DNA from: Tenrec ecaudatus
Lineage: Eukaryota > Chordata > Mammalia > Afrosoricida > Tenrecidae
DNA length: 64,000 nucleotides
Assembly: GCF_050624435.1 (NCBI RefSeq)
Contig: NC_134546.1
Span: forward strand, 15,523,001 to 15,587,000
Direction: 5' to 3'
Shown here: positions 23,573-35,602 of the stretch, in pieces
Numbering within the stretch: the first letter of the stretch is position 1
How the letters are laid out: each line of letters begins with the position of its first letter
Made by a program: the position numbers and the translations under genes
The notes under the pieces: generated by a model
The model's input: the letters and a program-made list of their open reading frames with translations, nothing else
Database searches by the model: none
Told to the model about the DNA's origin: nothing

Positions 23573-24271
23573 CTCTCTTCTGAGGCACCTCCAGGCAGGA
23601 ATGAACCTCCCACCTTTCAGCTATCCGTCAAGCCCGCCACTTGCTTGTACGACCCAGGGAAGAATAACAATAGTGTCCATTTACTGCGACTGTATTAAGA
23701 GACAGGCACTGGCTGGGGCTTGCCCATCCTTAGAATGTAACCACCCCCCATGACACCTATTAGGAGCAAGATGTCACAGAGGAGCAAACGGACTCTCCGA
23801 GGCTGACCATGGCTTGTCCAGGTGTGCATACACAGAGGTGGGCACACCTGCTAGCTCGTCCTTTGTCAGGCACTGGGTTAGATGCTGGGGATACAAGATG
23901 AATAAGGCTCACACCCCACCCAGAAGTCCCATGACTTCTTAGAGCGCAAGTCGAGAAGGAGGAAGACAATGAAGCAGGGTGAGGTGCTGCTTCGATGGAT
24001 ATACTGCAAGTGAAGAGGAAGCAGTGCCAGGAAGTGACCGAGTCTGCTGCGCCGGGGAAGGCTGCTCACAGGAGGCACAGCCTCAAGGGAGCCTTGAAGG
24101 AGGAACAAGAGTTTTCTAAGAGGTCAAGTTGGGGTGTGTGTGTGCGCGCGCACAAAGAGAACACCCCAGCAGAAAGGACGGCATATGGTCCTGGGTGAGC
24201 CTTGGGATGAGTCTGGAGGAAGAGAAGGAGATACACTGGGCGGGGGAGGGGGGAATCCACAAACGCTAAGC

Positions 24272-24754
24272 CAGCGGTTCTCAACCTGTGGGTCGTGACC
24301 CCTTTGGGGGTTTAAATGACCTTTTCCAGGGGTCACCTAAGACCATCAGAAAACACATTTCCTATGGTCTTAGGAACCAAGACAACCACTCCTCTGTCGG
24401 TCTCCAGGTGGGTCCACCCACATGCAGACCTGCCCACATAACACCGGCATGAATGAAGACTGTTACCCATGCTACATCAAGCTTCAAGACAAAATTTCAT
24501 TTATGTGTCATTACAAATAAATATTTCAAAATATAGACTTACATATTGTTTTGTGATTCATCACTGTGCTTTAATTATGTTCATTTGTAGCAATGAAAAT
24601 ACATCCTGCATATCAGATATTTACACGATGATTCATCACAGTAGCGAACTTATAGTTATGAAGTACCAATGAAAATAATGTTATGGTTGGGGGTCACCAC
24701 CACATGAGGAACTGTCTGAAGGGGTCGCAGCATTAGGAAGGTTGAGAACCACTG
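24272..24754 (+). mobile_element. SPIN-family hAT transposon, non-autonomous, full length (483 bp)
   Basis: Bounded by CAGCGGTTCTCAACC and its inverse GGTTGAGAACCACTG, as in the SPIN (Space Invaders) family. The body contains GTCGTGACCCCTTTGGGGG, AAGACCATC(A/G)GAAAACACA, AACAAATATTTCAAAATATAGACTTACATATTG-like sequence and TTATGGTTGGGGGTCACCACCACATGAGGAACTG. The flanking octamers CGCTAAGC and CTCTACCC agree at 5 of 8 positions, including the central CTA, consistent with a decayed 8-bp hAT target duplication. No transposase is encoded. It has few changes from the consensus I remember. Confidence 0.85.
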
Positions 24755-26449
24755 CTCTACCCCAATGCGAGGGTCCTAGACTTCTTCAAAGATGAAGCTG
24801 TTGGACCGTTCGTGGACACATTTAGGCAGGAGATTAACAGAGCCAGGTTTCTGTTTGTTAAGGAAAATATCCATGAGGGATGTTCTCAGTGGACAGGAGG
24901 TGAGACTCAGAGGAGGGAGACAGGTGTGGGGACTGTTGTCGAAATCTAGAGGAGAGGATGGGACGAATCAAACCTGGTGAGGGTGGAGAGGCCCTGAGTT
25001 TTCACGTGTTGAATTCATTTAAATGTCCATAGCCACTCATGGCAGGAGTGCACTGAACTGCAAAGTGCTAGGGCTTGTTCTTGTACCCTCTTCTTGTCCC
25101 CCTCACCGAGACCCTTATTTCCCACGTGGTCTACAATATTCTGTACGTGCTTAGCTGCCGCCTTCCCGGCTTGCTTCCCTGGTCTACCTGCAGCTACCTC
25201 CCCAGCCCTGAAGGACCGGGGATGTGTACTTAATGCACAATGACTGACTCACAGCAGAACCCACACGACTGTTTATTTTCATTATGAGAAATAGTTCTAT
25301 TCATAGTAACAGCTTTCTTTGTTTACTTTTTTCCAGAACAAGCCACACCTACAATGCAGAGAGCCTGTTTAAAGGGACTAACTAGGAAAGTTTGTCAAAG
25401 ACTAGGCAGACTCGAAGCCTACCGGACTTTCTTCTCCAATATTTGAATCATTTCATGATTGGCTTTGTCTGGCTGGTGATCAGTGCTGAGGGATCAGGTC
25501 AACAGATGGCTCTTCAAAGGGCCCAAAGCTACCCTGCTGAGCCACTGGCTAGCTTGAGCTCCCGGATGCAAACTCTCCAGGCTCTGGGCAGAGTTTCCAC
25601 CAATGGGGAGGTTTGCATGGGAGCCATCTGCACGCCAAAATGTGTTCTGAGTGGCCCGGAGGGCATGGGCATATCAAATATGGTGCAGATGGGAACAGGC
25701 ATTCATGACATTGGTTGGATGCAGAGGCTCCTGGCATCAATTCTGAAATATGGAAGATGCTTCTTGATCATCTGTAGGTAAAACCAAGGACATCGCGTAC
25801 GTAAACCCAAAGGGGTCTCAATGGAGAATGAAGTATCCTTATTCAAGGCCATTTTGAGGAGAGGTGTCTTATTCTTTGACTGGTTTCTCCACAACAAAGT
25901 TTAACTCCCTCCTGCCCCCACAAGTAAGCATAGAATCACATCCCACAACGCAGTCCTTGGTGAATTAGTGCTCTGTAGAGTCCTCTCCGCTTCTCCCACC
26001 CCTTCACTTCTTCAACACCATTCCATTTCTGCAGCCCGGAGACTGGTTCCAGCAAACTTCCGTAGCTCTCTGGCACTCGCCACCCGGAAGCCAGGTGAAC
26101 GCTTCTCCCAATGGCTGCTGTGAGAAGGGACCGCCTCATGGGTTGACATTGTCTCTGGGAGATGGTCTCAAGGCGTCTCAGAGCTGGGTGGCATGGAAAC
26201 AGCTCTCTGGAGGTCGGGGGAGGAGGTCACCCTTGCCTCTCTGTCTTTACCAGCTGTGTTGTGTGTAAACCAACTCTTCTGTTTCTTTTGACCATCTGTC
26301 CTCTTTAGAGGACGCATATGTGCCTTGTAGGGTGCGACCTCTGGCCTCGAAGGTCCAGAGCTGTCCTTCAAATAATCCTTCCTCCCCATGGCATTCCCCC
26401 TCTCCTTCCTCCAGCTCATTTACATCGTCTTAGAGTACGGGATATTGGA

Positions 26450-26612
26450 GACCTGGTGACTCAATGGTGATACACTTGGCTCGCCAATCAAAGATTGGCG
26501 ACTGGAATCTACCGGTGACTCTAGAGGACAAAAAGAGCTGGCAATCTGCTCTTGTAAAGATTCTAGCTGGCGCTGCCCTATAGGGTTCTGTCGGAATCGA
26601 CTTGAAGACTCA
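26450..26612 (+). mobile_element. AfroSINE, shortened
   Basis: TGGTGACTCAATGGTGATACACTTGGC head; CCCTATAGGGTTCTGTCGGAATCGACTTG tail. Confidence 0.7.
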
Positions 26613-27371
26613 CACACACAACTGCAGAGCAAGGGACTCATCCCAGAGTGGCTGTTTTGAGTTGGAGATGGAAGACGCTAAAGATAGCAGGTCGCTCAGG
26701 AGCCAGCTTTAAGACAAGGTTCTTTGATAGGGTATCTGAGCACACTGATGCCAACCCTTTGTCGGCCTGCGGCCAAGTCTTCATCACCATGGAGAACACG
26801 GCTTTGTTCCACAACTGAGTGTGCGCACACACTTATGATGGTGTCTTTGTCCAGTGGGAGATTGGAACGAACCCATCTTGCAACTTCGTGTACAACCTAG
26901 TGTGGCTTGCATAGGTCAGTGGTGGGAGGGGAGTGGAGGGAAGGTGTGCTGGCCAGCTGGCCCCCAATGCACTGGGATATGAGGGTCAAGGGAACCCACT
27001 TAGGGCAGAACATTCCTTGGATAGCAATACAAGGCCGAAGGAGCAAAATGTGTCAATCGGGTGGTAATCCTGGATATGATTCGAGTCATCGGAAGGAAGA
27101 CTATGGTGTCGTGCAAAAGCCTGGAATTTCAAACAGCGCCAGGGACACAAGTGAAGGCTGAGAACCCCAGGCCCCCAGGGAAGGAGAGAGAGAGACTCAA
27201 AAGCAATGGGAGGCTGTTGGCAAGGAGAGCCACTGACGATGGGATCGAAGGGAACAAGCAGGCTGGATGACAACACCACGGTTTTGAGTGAGGACGGACG
27301 CGGGAGAAGCGCCCCAAGACCACCTGTGACTTTGCAGCAGGAAACAGATATGTGCTGATGGAAAAGAGCCT

Positions 27372-27527
27372 TCTGGGGTGCTATGTGGTGGTTCAAACCC
27401 ACTCACTAACCCTTGCAAGAGCTACAGAGCTGCTGGTCTGCTCCCAAAATGATGTACAGTCCTGGATCCCCTCTCTAGAGTCCTCTTGAGTCGGAACCAA
27501 CTTGGCAGCGGCGGGTTGGATTGGTGA
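27372..27527 (+). mobile_element. AfroSINE, shortened
   Basis: TGGGGTGCTATGTGGTGGTTCAAACCC and GAGTCGGAACCAACTTGGCAGCGGCGGGTTGG. Confidence 0.65.
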
Positions 27528-27639
27528 AACGATCGAGTAAATGTCTAGCGCTGACAAGGTACTTGGCTAAATTCTTTGGCTTCACAAAGAATGTGGGAAA
27601 ATCCCATGTTGGGAACCCCCACCCCCACCCTTATCTAGT

Positions 27640-27775
27640 ATTATTGTTGTTGATTCCTACCTCTGGTGACCCCATAAGACAGAGTAGAACTTGAAAAGTC
27701 TAGGGCTTCCTTGGCTGCTTGGTCTCGAACCGGTGACTTTTCACATTGCAGCCAAGCACTTAAACCTAGCATCAT
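27640..27775 (-). mobile_element. AfroSINE, shortened
   Basis: GTGACCCCATAAGACAGAGTAGAAC and TGGTCTCGAACCGGTGAC, CAGCCAAGCACTTAAACC. Confidence 0.65.
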
Positions 27776-28031
27776 CCATTCACCTTCAAGCCCAGTCCAA
27801 CCCACTGTAGCCATGTGGGCTCCAGTGGCACTGACCGACAGAGCCCCCCGGGCTGCGCAGCTTCACGGCAGCAGGCTGCCACGTCTTCCTCCTGGGCTGG
27901 CGCCACCAACTTTGAAGTTAGCTGCTGAGTGCTTCCACACAGTGCCCCCAGAGTTCCTCTGGTATAGCATCAGGTACCCTTATCAATATTAATCCCCACA
28001 ATGATTCCATGAAGGGGATTGTTATGACCCT

Positions 28032-28222
28032 AGGAGTCCCTGCGTGGCTCAGGGAGGTTGTCTACTAACCGGAAGATCATCCACATCCACCTAGCGGTAC
28101 TGAGGAAGAAAGACCTGGTGATCTCCTTCTCAAAGACAGCCGCTGTTGAAAACCCCACAGAGCACTGTTCTTCCCTTGCACATGGGGTGGGACCACTACA
28201 AATTAACAGCAACTGGTGTGGC
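28032..28222 (+). mobile_element. AfroSINE, diverged
   Basis: GGAGTCCCTGCGTGGCTCAGGGAGG head; GTGGGACCACTACAAATTAACAGCAACTGGTG tail. Confidence 0.5.
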
Positions 28223-28454
28223 ACTGGAAATGCTCATGTTAGTCTTGCCGGAGGACAGGCCAAAGCTCGGAGAACTTGCCTCCGTTCACCCAGGTTTACA
28301 GAGGCAGGGAGGGAAGAGCGGGTCTGAACCTTGGGAGTGGGGGACACTGCGGGCTCAGGTGGGGTTGGTGGGGTGAGGGATGAAGACGAACTGAATGAGA
28401 GGCCTGGGGGATGGAGGCTTTCTCCGGTGGCACTCGGCAGGAGAGGAATGCACA

Positions 28455-28625
28455 CACAGCGTGGTGCACATGGCTAAAGCACTCAGCTGCTAACTGACCG
28501 GTCAGGGGTTCAGGTCCATCCAGAGACAAGTTGGGGAAAAACGACCGATGATCTGAAAAACTATCGATTGAACATCCCAGAGAGCACAGGGCTCCCGTGA
28601 CACGCATGGGGCCTTCATGTGTTCG
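28455..28625 (+). mobile_element. AfroSINE, diverged
   Basis: GTGGTGCACATGGCTAAAGCACTCAGCTGCTAACTGACCGGTCAGGGGTTC resembles the tRNA-like head; the body is poorly kept. Confidence 0.45.
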
Positions 28626-29641
28626 AACCACACCCATGGCAATGGATGGTGCTGTGAGAGCCTTAATGGCTGGCTGGTATGGCCGCACAAAGCCCAGGGA
28701 AATGTGGAGGCCCCTTGCGGTCCCCAGGGCTTTGTTGGCCTGGCTGGAAAAGCAGGAAGGGGAGGCTGAGAAGAAATGATTGAGCTGAGGCCACAGCCAG
28801 CAGGAGGGTCACAGAAGTGAAGCAGGGAGGGGCCGTGGATCCGGGCGTGTGGAATGACAAACCTGGACCTCATCCAGTGACAGGCTGGACTCCAGTCTGA
28901 ACCATGAAAGGCAGCAGACCAGGGAGTCTGAGTTCAAATTCTGCACCCGTGCTTTCTTGGTAAATGCTCCTTCCTCCCACATGGGAGTGTGCTAACAGCC
29001 ACCAGACAGACAGACAACCACACAGAGGAGGGCAGGCATGGTGAGGTCCAGCATCGAGTGCTGGGACCATGGCCTCTTGGAGGGAACATTCAGGAGGGCC
29101 CCGCTTCAGCACACTGCATTGTCTGGGACTAGGGTGCTCGTGGGGTCCCCCCACTCCCCGGGGAGAGGGGGACGGTCCACACTAACACACTTAGCTCCTC
29201 CCCAAACCGGCCACCGTGGGAGAAGAAGGCTTCCGGCTGCTTAGAACTCACCCTTCACCCTCAGGCCAGGCATTCTTTTCTGCGCCCTCTTGTCAGATAC
29301 TGACTCCCACGCAGGGAAAAGGAAGCACCTTTTCTGTCGGATGCTGGGGCCACTTCCTCTTTACAGGCTCGGGCCACTCTTTCACTTTGCAGAATGAGGG
29401 GGCCGCCCGCCATCAGCGGCCGGACTGCCTGTGCGCCAGGCCGCTGGCTCCCACCTCCCAGCCCTCCTCGGAAGCAGGTCTGTGGGCCGTCTGGCTGGCA
29501 AACAGTGGTTGTGGCAGACCGGCCGTAGCACCAGCTCGGGGTGGGGTGGGGCTGGGTGTCTCCTTCGTTCGCCTCTCCCCGGAGGCTTGGCATGTTGCTT
29601 CAGAGCCCTGGGTCAGCCGGCCTGTCCCTTCCTCTCCGCAG

Positions 29642-29841
29642 TGCGCTCCCAGAGTGTGATGACTGGCGAGCAGATGGCTGCCTTCCACCCCTCGTCTGCT
29701 CCCAACCCGCTGGAGAGGCCCATCAAGATGGGCTGGCTCAAGAAGCAGCGGTCCATCGTGAAGAACTGGCAGCAGCGGTACTTCGTGCTCCGGGCACAGC
29801 AGCTCTATTACTACAAGGACGAAGAGGACACGAAGCCACAG
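29642..29841 (+). CDS. ARHGAP25: ARHGAP25 coding exon: N-terminal leader and first half of the PH domain
   Basis: Codes for 66 residues plus the last two bases of a split codon. The stretch MTGEQMAAFHPSS and then GWLKKQRSIVKNWQQRYFVL match ARHGAP25 almost residue for residue. ARHGAP25 is a Rac-directed GTPase-activating protein of leukocytes that restrains phagocytosis and NADPH-oxidase activity; its PH domain, opening here, is expected to bind phosphoinositides at the membrane. The basic beta1-beta2 loop (Lys-Lys-Gln-Arg, Lys-Asn-Trp) and the W-x-x-R-x-F core are visible. The acceptor is a pyrimidine tract ending CCGCAG; the donor is CAG/GTACCG. The exon enters one base into a codon and leaves in phase 0, and the next exon continues in frame. 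The first in-frame ATG of the exon is at 29659. The exon holding the leader of the long isoform was not found in the 29.6 kb upstream. Confidence 0.95.
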
Positions 29842-31984
29842 GTACCGCCCGGCCTTTCCTCCGCGGGCAGGTCTGGGGCTGTCGCCTTCTGGCATGGAGG
29901 AGGGCTCTTGGTAGAGACACACAGGGGCCACTTCGAGCGGCTATCTGATCTGGCCAGGAAGGCAGGTCCCTGAACTGTGCAGGGGGAGGCCGGGTGTCAG
30001 CTCTGGGACCCTCCTCCTGCCAGGACCCCTTTCTCTCCACGAGGGCCTTCTCACTGCCATGAGACAGCTGCCTTTTTGGGGGGAGGTGGCTCTTTCCAAT
30101 GCACCGTTTGCTGAGCACGTAGGCTGGCTTGCAAAGTGACTGTGTGGTCCTTTGGGGAGCTCCTGAAGGGATGAGCCTGGCAGGGTTTGCTTAGATGGAG
30201 CTCCGAATCCATGCTGGTTGCATGGTCACGGCGGCGGCGGTGGTGGTGAGGATAAAGGCTTGGAGGGCATGGGGTTGGTTCAGGGGGCCTGATGTGGTGC
30301 TTCATTGATTTGTCTATGATGTGTCACAGACACATCATACGTGTCACACACTCTGCAGGGGGACTTAAAGAAAACACGTGAATAAAACAGATCAAACACT
30401 AGACGTCATGGCACTTAGACTCCGGGAGAGACAGAAAGGCGACACGACCCTACAAGGGAGGGATATAATTTCCCAGAAAAAGCTGAGCTCTGCTGTGGAA
30501 GGAGAGAAAGATAGCCTGAGTGAAGCACGCGGGCCAGGGGCTACACGTTCACATGGGGTGTTCAGGGCGGACCTGATGGACAGAGTGACTTCTGGGTAAA
30601 CACAAAGGAAGCGAGGGAGATGGCTGGGCCAAGGACCTGCAGAGGCAACAGCCCGTGTAGAGGCCCAGGGTGCAGTGGCTGGAGCAGTGTCAGGAATCGC
30701 GAGGGGCACAGGGTGGGTGGAGCAGAGCCAAGGAATAAAACAATAGGAAGGCGGTCGGAAAGACGGATGGCAGGGACCTGCCGAAGGCTTTATTGGCCAT
30801 TATAAGGACATGGCCACGAGGAGCTGTCATAGGGTTCTGAGCAGAGAGGTGACATTTGGGGGCCCATGCTATCGAAGGAGGGCTCTGGCCTTTGTATTCT
30901 GAGAGGGACTTTGGGCCAGGATGATGGGGGGGTGCGGCGGGTGCCGGCAAGGCCAGGGCAGAGGTAAGGGTGTTTAGAGCCGCGGGGGTGGCTGTGGCTG
31001 GAGGGAAAGGGTCCAGTTCCTGGTTAAATTTGCAAGTACACAACAGGATTTCTCGATGGACGGCATGGGGCTGAGAGAGAGACAGGGCTTTGGCCCCAAA
31101 TCTCGGGCCCAGGTCTCTTGCCCCCACCCCATTGGGTTTTCATGGCCGTTGTGATACGTGAGTGAGAGAGCCACCATGAATAAATCTCCTGGGGGGCAGT
31201 AAAGCGCATGTCAGGGACAGCCAGCACAGCGGGTCCCCCGCCCAGAGCCCGTGTGCTGGAGATGTCAGGGTGACGGTAGTCGCAATGGACTGATTAGGCA
31301 AGGTAACCCTGAACCCACAGATAAGCCTCAAGATGGGTGAGGATAAGAAGTATGCGCACTGGGGAGGGATGGGCGGGCTGTGCAGTGAAATAAAGTGGTC
31401 ATTCTGGAAGAGAACAGCTCTCTAAGGCAGGTTGAGGGCCCTTGACATGCCAGCAGGCCCCTGGTTAGGCCGGTCATTGGGAGGGTTCTGAGGGTCCCTG
31501 TCCCTGTGGAGGCCCTCGAAGGCCACACAGAGCTCAGGAGAGATGAGGTTCTTGTCCAGTGAACTGAAGTGTGGCAACCGGACTTCCTTCTCATTTATCA
31601 ACAACCTAGACCTCGGCTAAGCCAATTGGTTCTAGGCTCCGACTGGTGATTCGGGTGTCATCTGAAGCAGGATGTCTTCCTGCCTCTGGACAGTGAGGGG
31701 GATGGCCGTCCTGCATTGGCCTCTCTGTCCATAAGAAGCGCAGCTCAGTGTCATCTGTCTCTACAGGGCACAGAGGCTACATAACTTCAACGCTTGGGTT
31801 CTTTCCCTGGCTCAGCCACTGCCTGGCCACAAGACCAGATGGGACAATGAGAAAATGGCACACGAACATCTATAAGCATGTGTCGTGCACCAAAACAGTA
31901 TGGTGCACATGTTAAAAGTTATTCAGCAATATCCTGGTTTTATCAAAATTCTAGAGCCCCTAACCACCCCCTCAAAAAAGGAAA

Positions 31985-32155
31985 TGAACTGCCATTGAGT
32001 CAATTCCGATTCACAGTGACTCAATGTAGGATGTCCAAGGCCTTGCTAGTATTTATGGGAGCAGACAGCCTCATCTTTCTCTGGAAGAGCAGCTGGTAAC
32101 TTTGAACCATCTACCTTTCCATTAGCCATTCAGTTTACCCGACAGCACCTCCAGG
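31985..32155 (-). mobile_element. AfroSINE
   Basis: CTGCCATTGAGTCAATTCCGATTCACAGTGACTC start, CATTAGCCATTCAGTTTACCCGACAGCACC end. Confidence 0.75.
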
Positions 32156-32164
32156 GAATCCCTC

Positions 32165-32258
32165 AAAAGACTCACAGTCATGGAGTTGATTCCAACTCAC
32201 AATGGTCCTACTCCTGTAGCGTAGAGCTGCCCCTGTGGCTTTCTGACTATGACTCATC
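32165..32258 (-). mobile_element. AfroSINE, tail fragment
   Basis: ACTCACAGTCATGGAGTTGATTCCAACTCACAATGGTCC only. Confidence 0.6.
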
Positions 32259-32579
32259 TGAGGGATGAAAAGAATAAACCTTTAAGGAGTACAATGATAA
32301 CTTCTCAGGAAGACTAAGAATGTGCTGTGGTCTCTTACTACTTATATTTTCATTACAAAAATGACACACGAACATGTTTAAAAATTGGACAGCGGAGAAG
32401 AGCTTACAGCATGAAAATGTATATAATCTCACAGTAGGGACGAACCTAAAATACCAACTGCTTCATTCTTTTTCCTATATGCATGAATATACAAAATTGT
32501 TATCTAATTGCAACAAGTACACAGTATTATGATATTATTAAATTAAAGTGTAACGAGGAGGAAAACACACACAACATCA

Positions 32580-32880
32580 TACTGCCTGCGAGTCCAGTCA
32601 GACTCATGGCTATCCGAGACAGGGTTTCTGAGGTTGTGAAACTCTTTTTTTTTAACCTAGTTCAAGCTTCTTCCTTTCTTTCTCTTTTCACACAACCCTT
32701 AGCACAATCCATACAAACATCCCTTGTGTCAAGCCCAGTTGTACATTTGTTGCCCTCCTCGTTCTCAGAGGTTGGGAATCTTCATGGGAGTGGGGAGCCT
32801 TCCCTTGCCCCCTCGGGACAGCTGGTGAGTTTGAATTCTTCTCTTGTCTATTGCGATCCTTCGACATCGCATTATGAATC
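32580..32880 (-). mobile_element. AfroSINE split by an L1 3' end
   Basis: Left part 32580-32645 (GAGTCCAGTCAGACTCATGGCTATCCGAGACAGGG) and right part 32771-32880 (TTCATGGGAGTGGGGAGCC, CAGCTGGTGAGTTTGAATTC) flank the L1 piece at 32646-32770. Confidence 0.55.
32646..32770 (-). mobile_element. Short L1-type 3' terminus, antisense, inside an AfroSINE
   Basis: T-rich start, then CACAACCCTTAGCACAATCCATACAAACATC and GTGTCAAGCCCAGTTGTACATTTGTTGCC. AfroSINE sequence of matching orientation lies on both sides. Confidence 0.65.
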
Positions 32881-33799
32881 ATGGGAAAAGAATCTTCTGT
32901 GGGGAAGTTATATCACGTATTTAGCAAATGACTTATTACTGGGAATTTGTGCTCAGGTACTGTTATTGCAAGCTAGAGTCTTTGCAGGATTTTCCCACTT
33001 AATTATTTCACTAAGATAACGAGAAAGTAATATTAGTAATAAAGTCTGAGCATAATATTAGCAATAAAGTCTTAGCATCATTTGATATTATGTGGGCACT
33101 TTTAGACATTGCAAATGTCTGGAAATGAAATGAAGCAGCTAAGAGATAAATTCTTGGGGGGAAGGGGGATGTAAAGGTACATTTCCATGTCACATTTCAT
33201 AGCATTCATGATTTTGTGTAAAAATTATCTAAATTTCAAGATGAATTCATATAAATACTAGAAGAAAATAGAATTATTTGCATTATCTTTGGGGACAGTT
33301 TCTTTTAAAAAGTATAAACAACAACAAAGCTAGGACAAATAAAAGATGTTTAATTGCACAAGTAAAAATGTCTATACCTTTATAACCAAGCGCATACGAC
33401 AGAAAGGCAAATGATAAACAGGTACAAATTGGCACATGTATCTAGTATATCTGCATATGGGTATATATACACACAGATGCCATAAGCAACTCCTAATGTT
33501 TTAGATTTTCTTTTACGTCTGTCACGGTGGTCCGCATAGCACATAAAATGAGCAAGTGATACAAATGGATAATTTACCAAAGATGTGTTTTAGCTGATAA
33601 GTATGTATAAAAAAATCCTTAAAAATCTCAGTAAGAATCGGATATGCTATGTAGACAAATGAGACATCAATAGTTCCTTTTCCAGCTGGAAAGGACTTTC
33701 CAAACAGCTCCGTGTTGGCAAAGACTCCAGAGCAGAACTCACACGCACAGTTGAAGGACACGAGCACATGAATAACCTGTCTAGAGGGGAGCATGCCTT

Positions 33800-34330
33800 T
33801 TGAAAATACAAACCTTTGATGCTGCATTTCTAATTCTAGGAATTTAGTGTAAATGATAGGATGAAGATTTATTACATTTACTTGTACATCTTTTCAACAT
33901 TGTCTCATTTATAGGAAAGCTGTGAAAACAGTGTCCGTGAAGAATGGCTGTCTTAGGACACGTTTATATATTGACATCGTGCAACATTGTTCAGCCACAA
34001 CTATGATGCTCTGAATGAACACTTTTTGAACCGCAAACACATCCACAATGTTATTGTTTTTATTATGGTCCACATAAAACCAGGTTATGACAGAGGATGC
34101 CGTATATACTGTTCGCATTCTATAGATATATATGTAGATATATATGGGAAAAAATCATAAACCAGTATTTCTAGGAAAAAATCCAGAAATAAAACCTAGA
34201 GTTAATGCTGTGGTTATATCTGAATACCAGGGTTACACACAATTTCCAATTTCCCACTTTTTGCTTGTTTTCTAATTTCCTATCATGTAATTTAATACCT
34301 CATAAATTAAAATGAATATGTTAGTAAAAA
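33800..34330 (+). mobile_element. Possible old L1/HAL1 3' end in AT-rich sequence
   Basis: GTGCAACATTGTTCAGCCAC and later GGTTATATCTGAATACCAGGGTTACACACAATTTCCAATTTCCCACTTTTTGC resemble the end of old mammalian L1-like elements. Weak; the surrounding 32.9-34.8 kb is AT-rich with no other assignable content. Confidence 0.35.
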
Positions 34331-35387
34331 CAACAGCATAGACACACCCTAATAACGCTGGTACCCTCAGATGAAGGGGGCCCTCTTCTACACCAGTGCT
34401 CAGTGTGTACGTTACTCCAACCTTTCTAGAAAGGTATTTGCTCACATTTATCAAGTGCCCAAACAATGCCGTACCTTGAGCTCTATTAAATCTGGTTTTC
34501 AGAAGCTGTCTAAAAGAATTATAAAAGACATGCAGTTATTTATAAGAGAAACGCCGCACCTCCATGCAACAAAGAGCAAAGATAAAATAGATGACAGGGC
34601 TCTACGTGAGGAGATTTGCGTCCGTGCTTTGGGGAGCCGCCTGGAGAAGGCCGTTTTGCACTTTTTTCTCTGAACTCCCAGAGAGAGATCTTGCCCAGGT
34701 TTAAGAGTATAATGCTCTATAACACTACATCCCATTCCAAAGGGTCTTAGTCAGGGAAGTCCTTTGAGGCACAGAATCTGCAGAAAGTTGTCCGCATGTC
34801 TTGGCTGCAATGATTTTATCAGGCAATGTTAGCTTCGTAGCGTATAGGGTGTGCCCCATTGAACCCCTGCCCTACATTCTGTGGAGTGATCGTAAGTGGC
34901 CATCTGTCTCTGGTGTGCTGGGAACAGCTTGATAACTGGCGCTCTGGGGAGAGGAGTCTTGATTGGCAGTGTGTGCTAATTCCTGTGGTACACCCCCCAG
35001 TCCAAGGTCGACTCAACCTACCAATGTGACATCATTGATTGCGGAGTCGAGAAGCATGCACAGGATTATAGATGGAAATCCCACGGCACAGACTGAAGAG
35101 ATGTAGACAAAGCAGATATACAAAATAAAACAGTAACATCCAGAGGAAATGACAAGGTTTCTGTTTTATTTCTTTTGTTTCCCATATAAAATATTTCATT
35201 GTCATTTTATATCATTTGACTTTGAATAATGGATGCCTTTCATGACTGGCTCATAAAGGTCCTGAAAATGTGATTGCTCATGACTGTGGGCCAGTACAGA
35301 ATCTGTAGCACACCACGTTCAAGGACATCTCCTCGATTTCATGGTCACAGGGCCTGTGGACTCCAGCATACACTCTGCTCTCTCCCT

Positions 35388-35588
35388 GACTGCCATTGAG
35401 TTGATGCCGACTCACACACCAACCCTACCGGACAGGGTAGAACTAACTGCCCCTGTGAGTTTCCAAGCCTGTAACTGTTTACAGGAGTAGAAAGCCCTGT
35501 CTTTATCCCTCGGAGCTGCTGGTGGCTTCAAACTGATGAGCTTGAGGATCCCAACCCAACGTGTAACCTCTACACCTCCAGGGCTCCT
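35388..35588 (-). mobile_element. AfroSINE, near full length
   Basis: TGCCATTGAGTTGATGCCGACTCACACACC to CAACCCAACGTGTAACCTCTACACCTCCAGGGCTCC. Confidence 0.85.
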
Positions 35589-35602
35589 ATATGTCCCTCT
35601 CC

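Larger units (their letters stand above)
1..29641 (+). other. Upstream flank or 5' intron of ARHGAP25
   Basis: No coding exon was recognised here. I looked for the leader exon of the long ARHGAP25 isoform and for the upstream neighbour PROKR1 (a seven-helix receptor) and found neither. Repeat-poor stretches over 300 bp are roughly 2216-2977, 6110-7395, 8590-9930, 11250-12150, 14175-14845, 16740-18545, 21030-23040, 24760-26445 and 28700-29640. They hold no pattern I can name beyond the motifs listed separately. Confidence 0.6.

Noticed and set aside
29431-29973. A 180-codon open frame through the first PH exon, starting GTG
   Set aside because: Only the part from 29642 to 29841 is exon; upstream and downstream are intron or leader, and the start is not an ATG.
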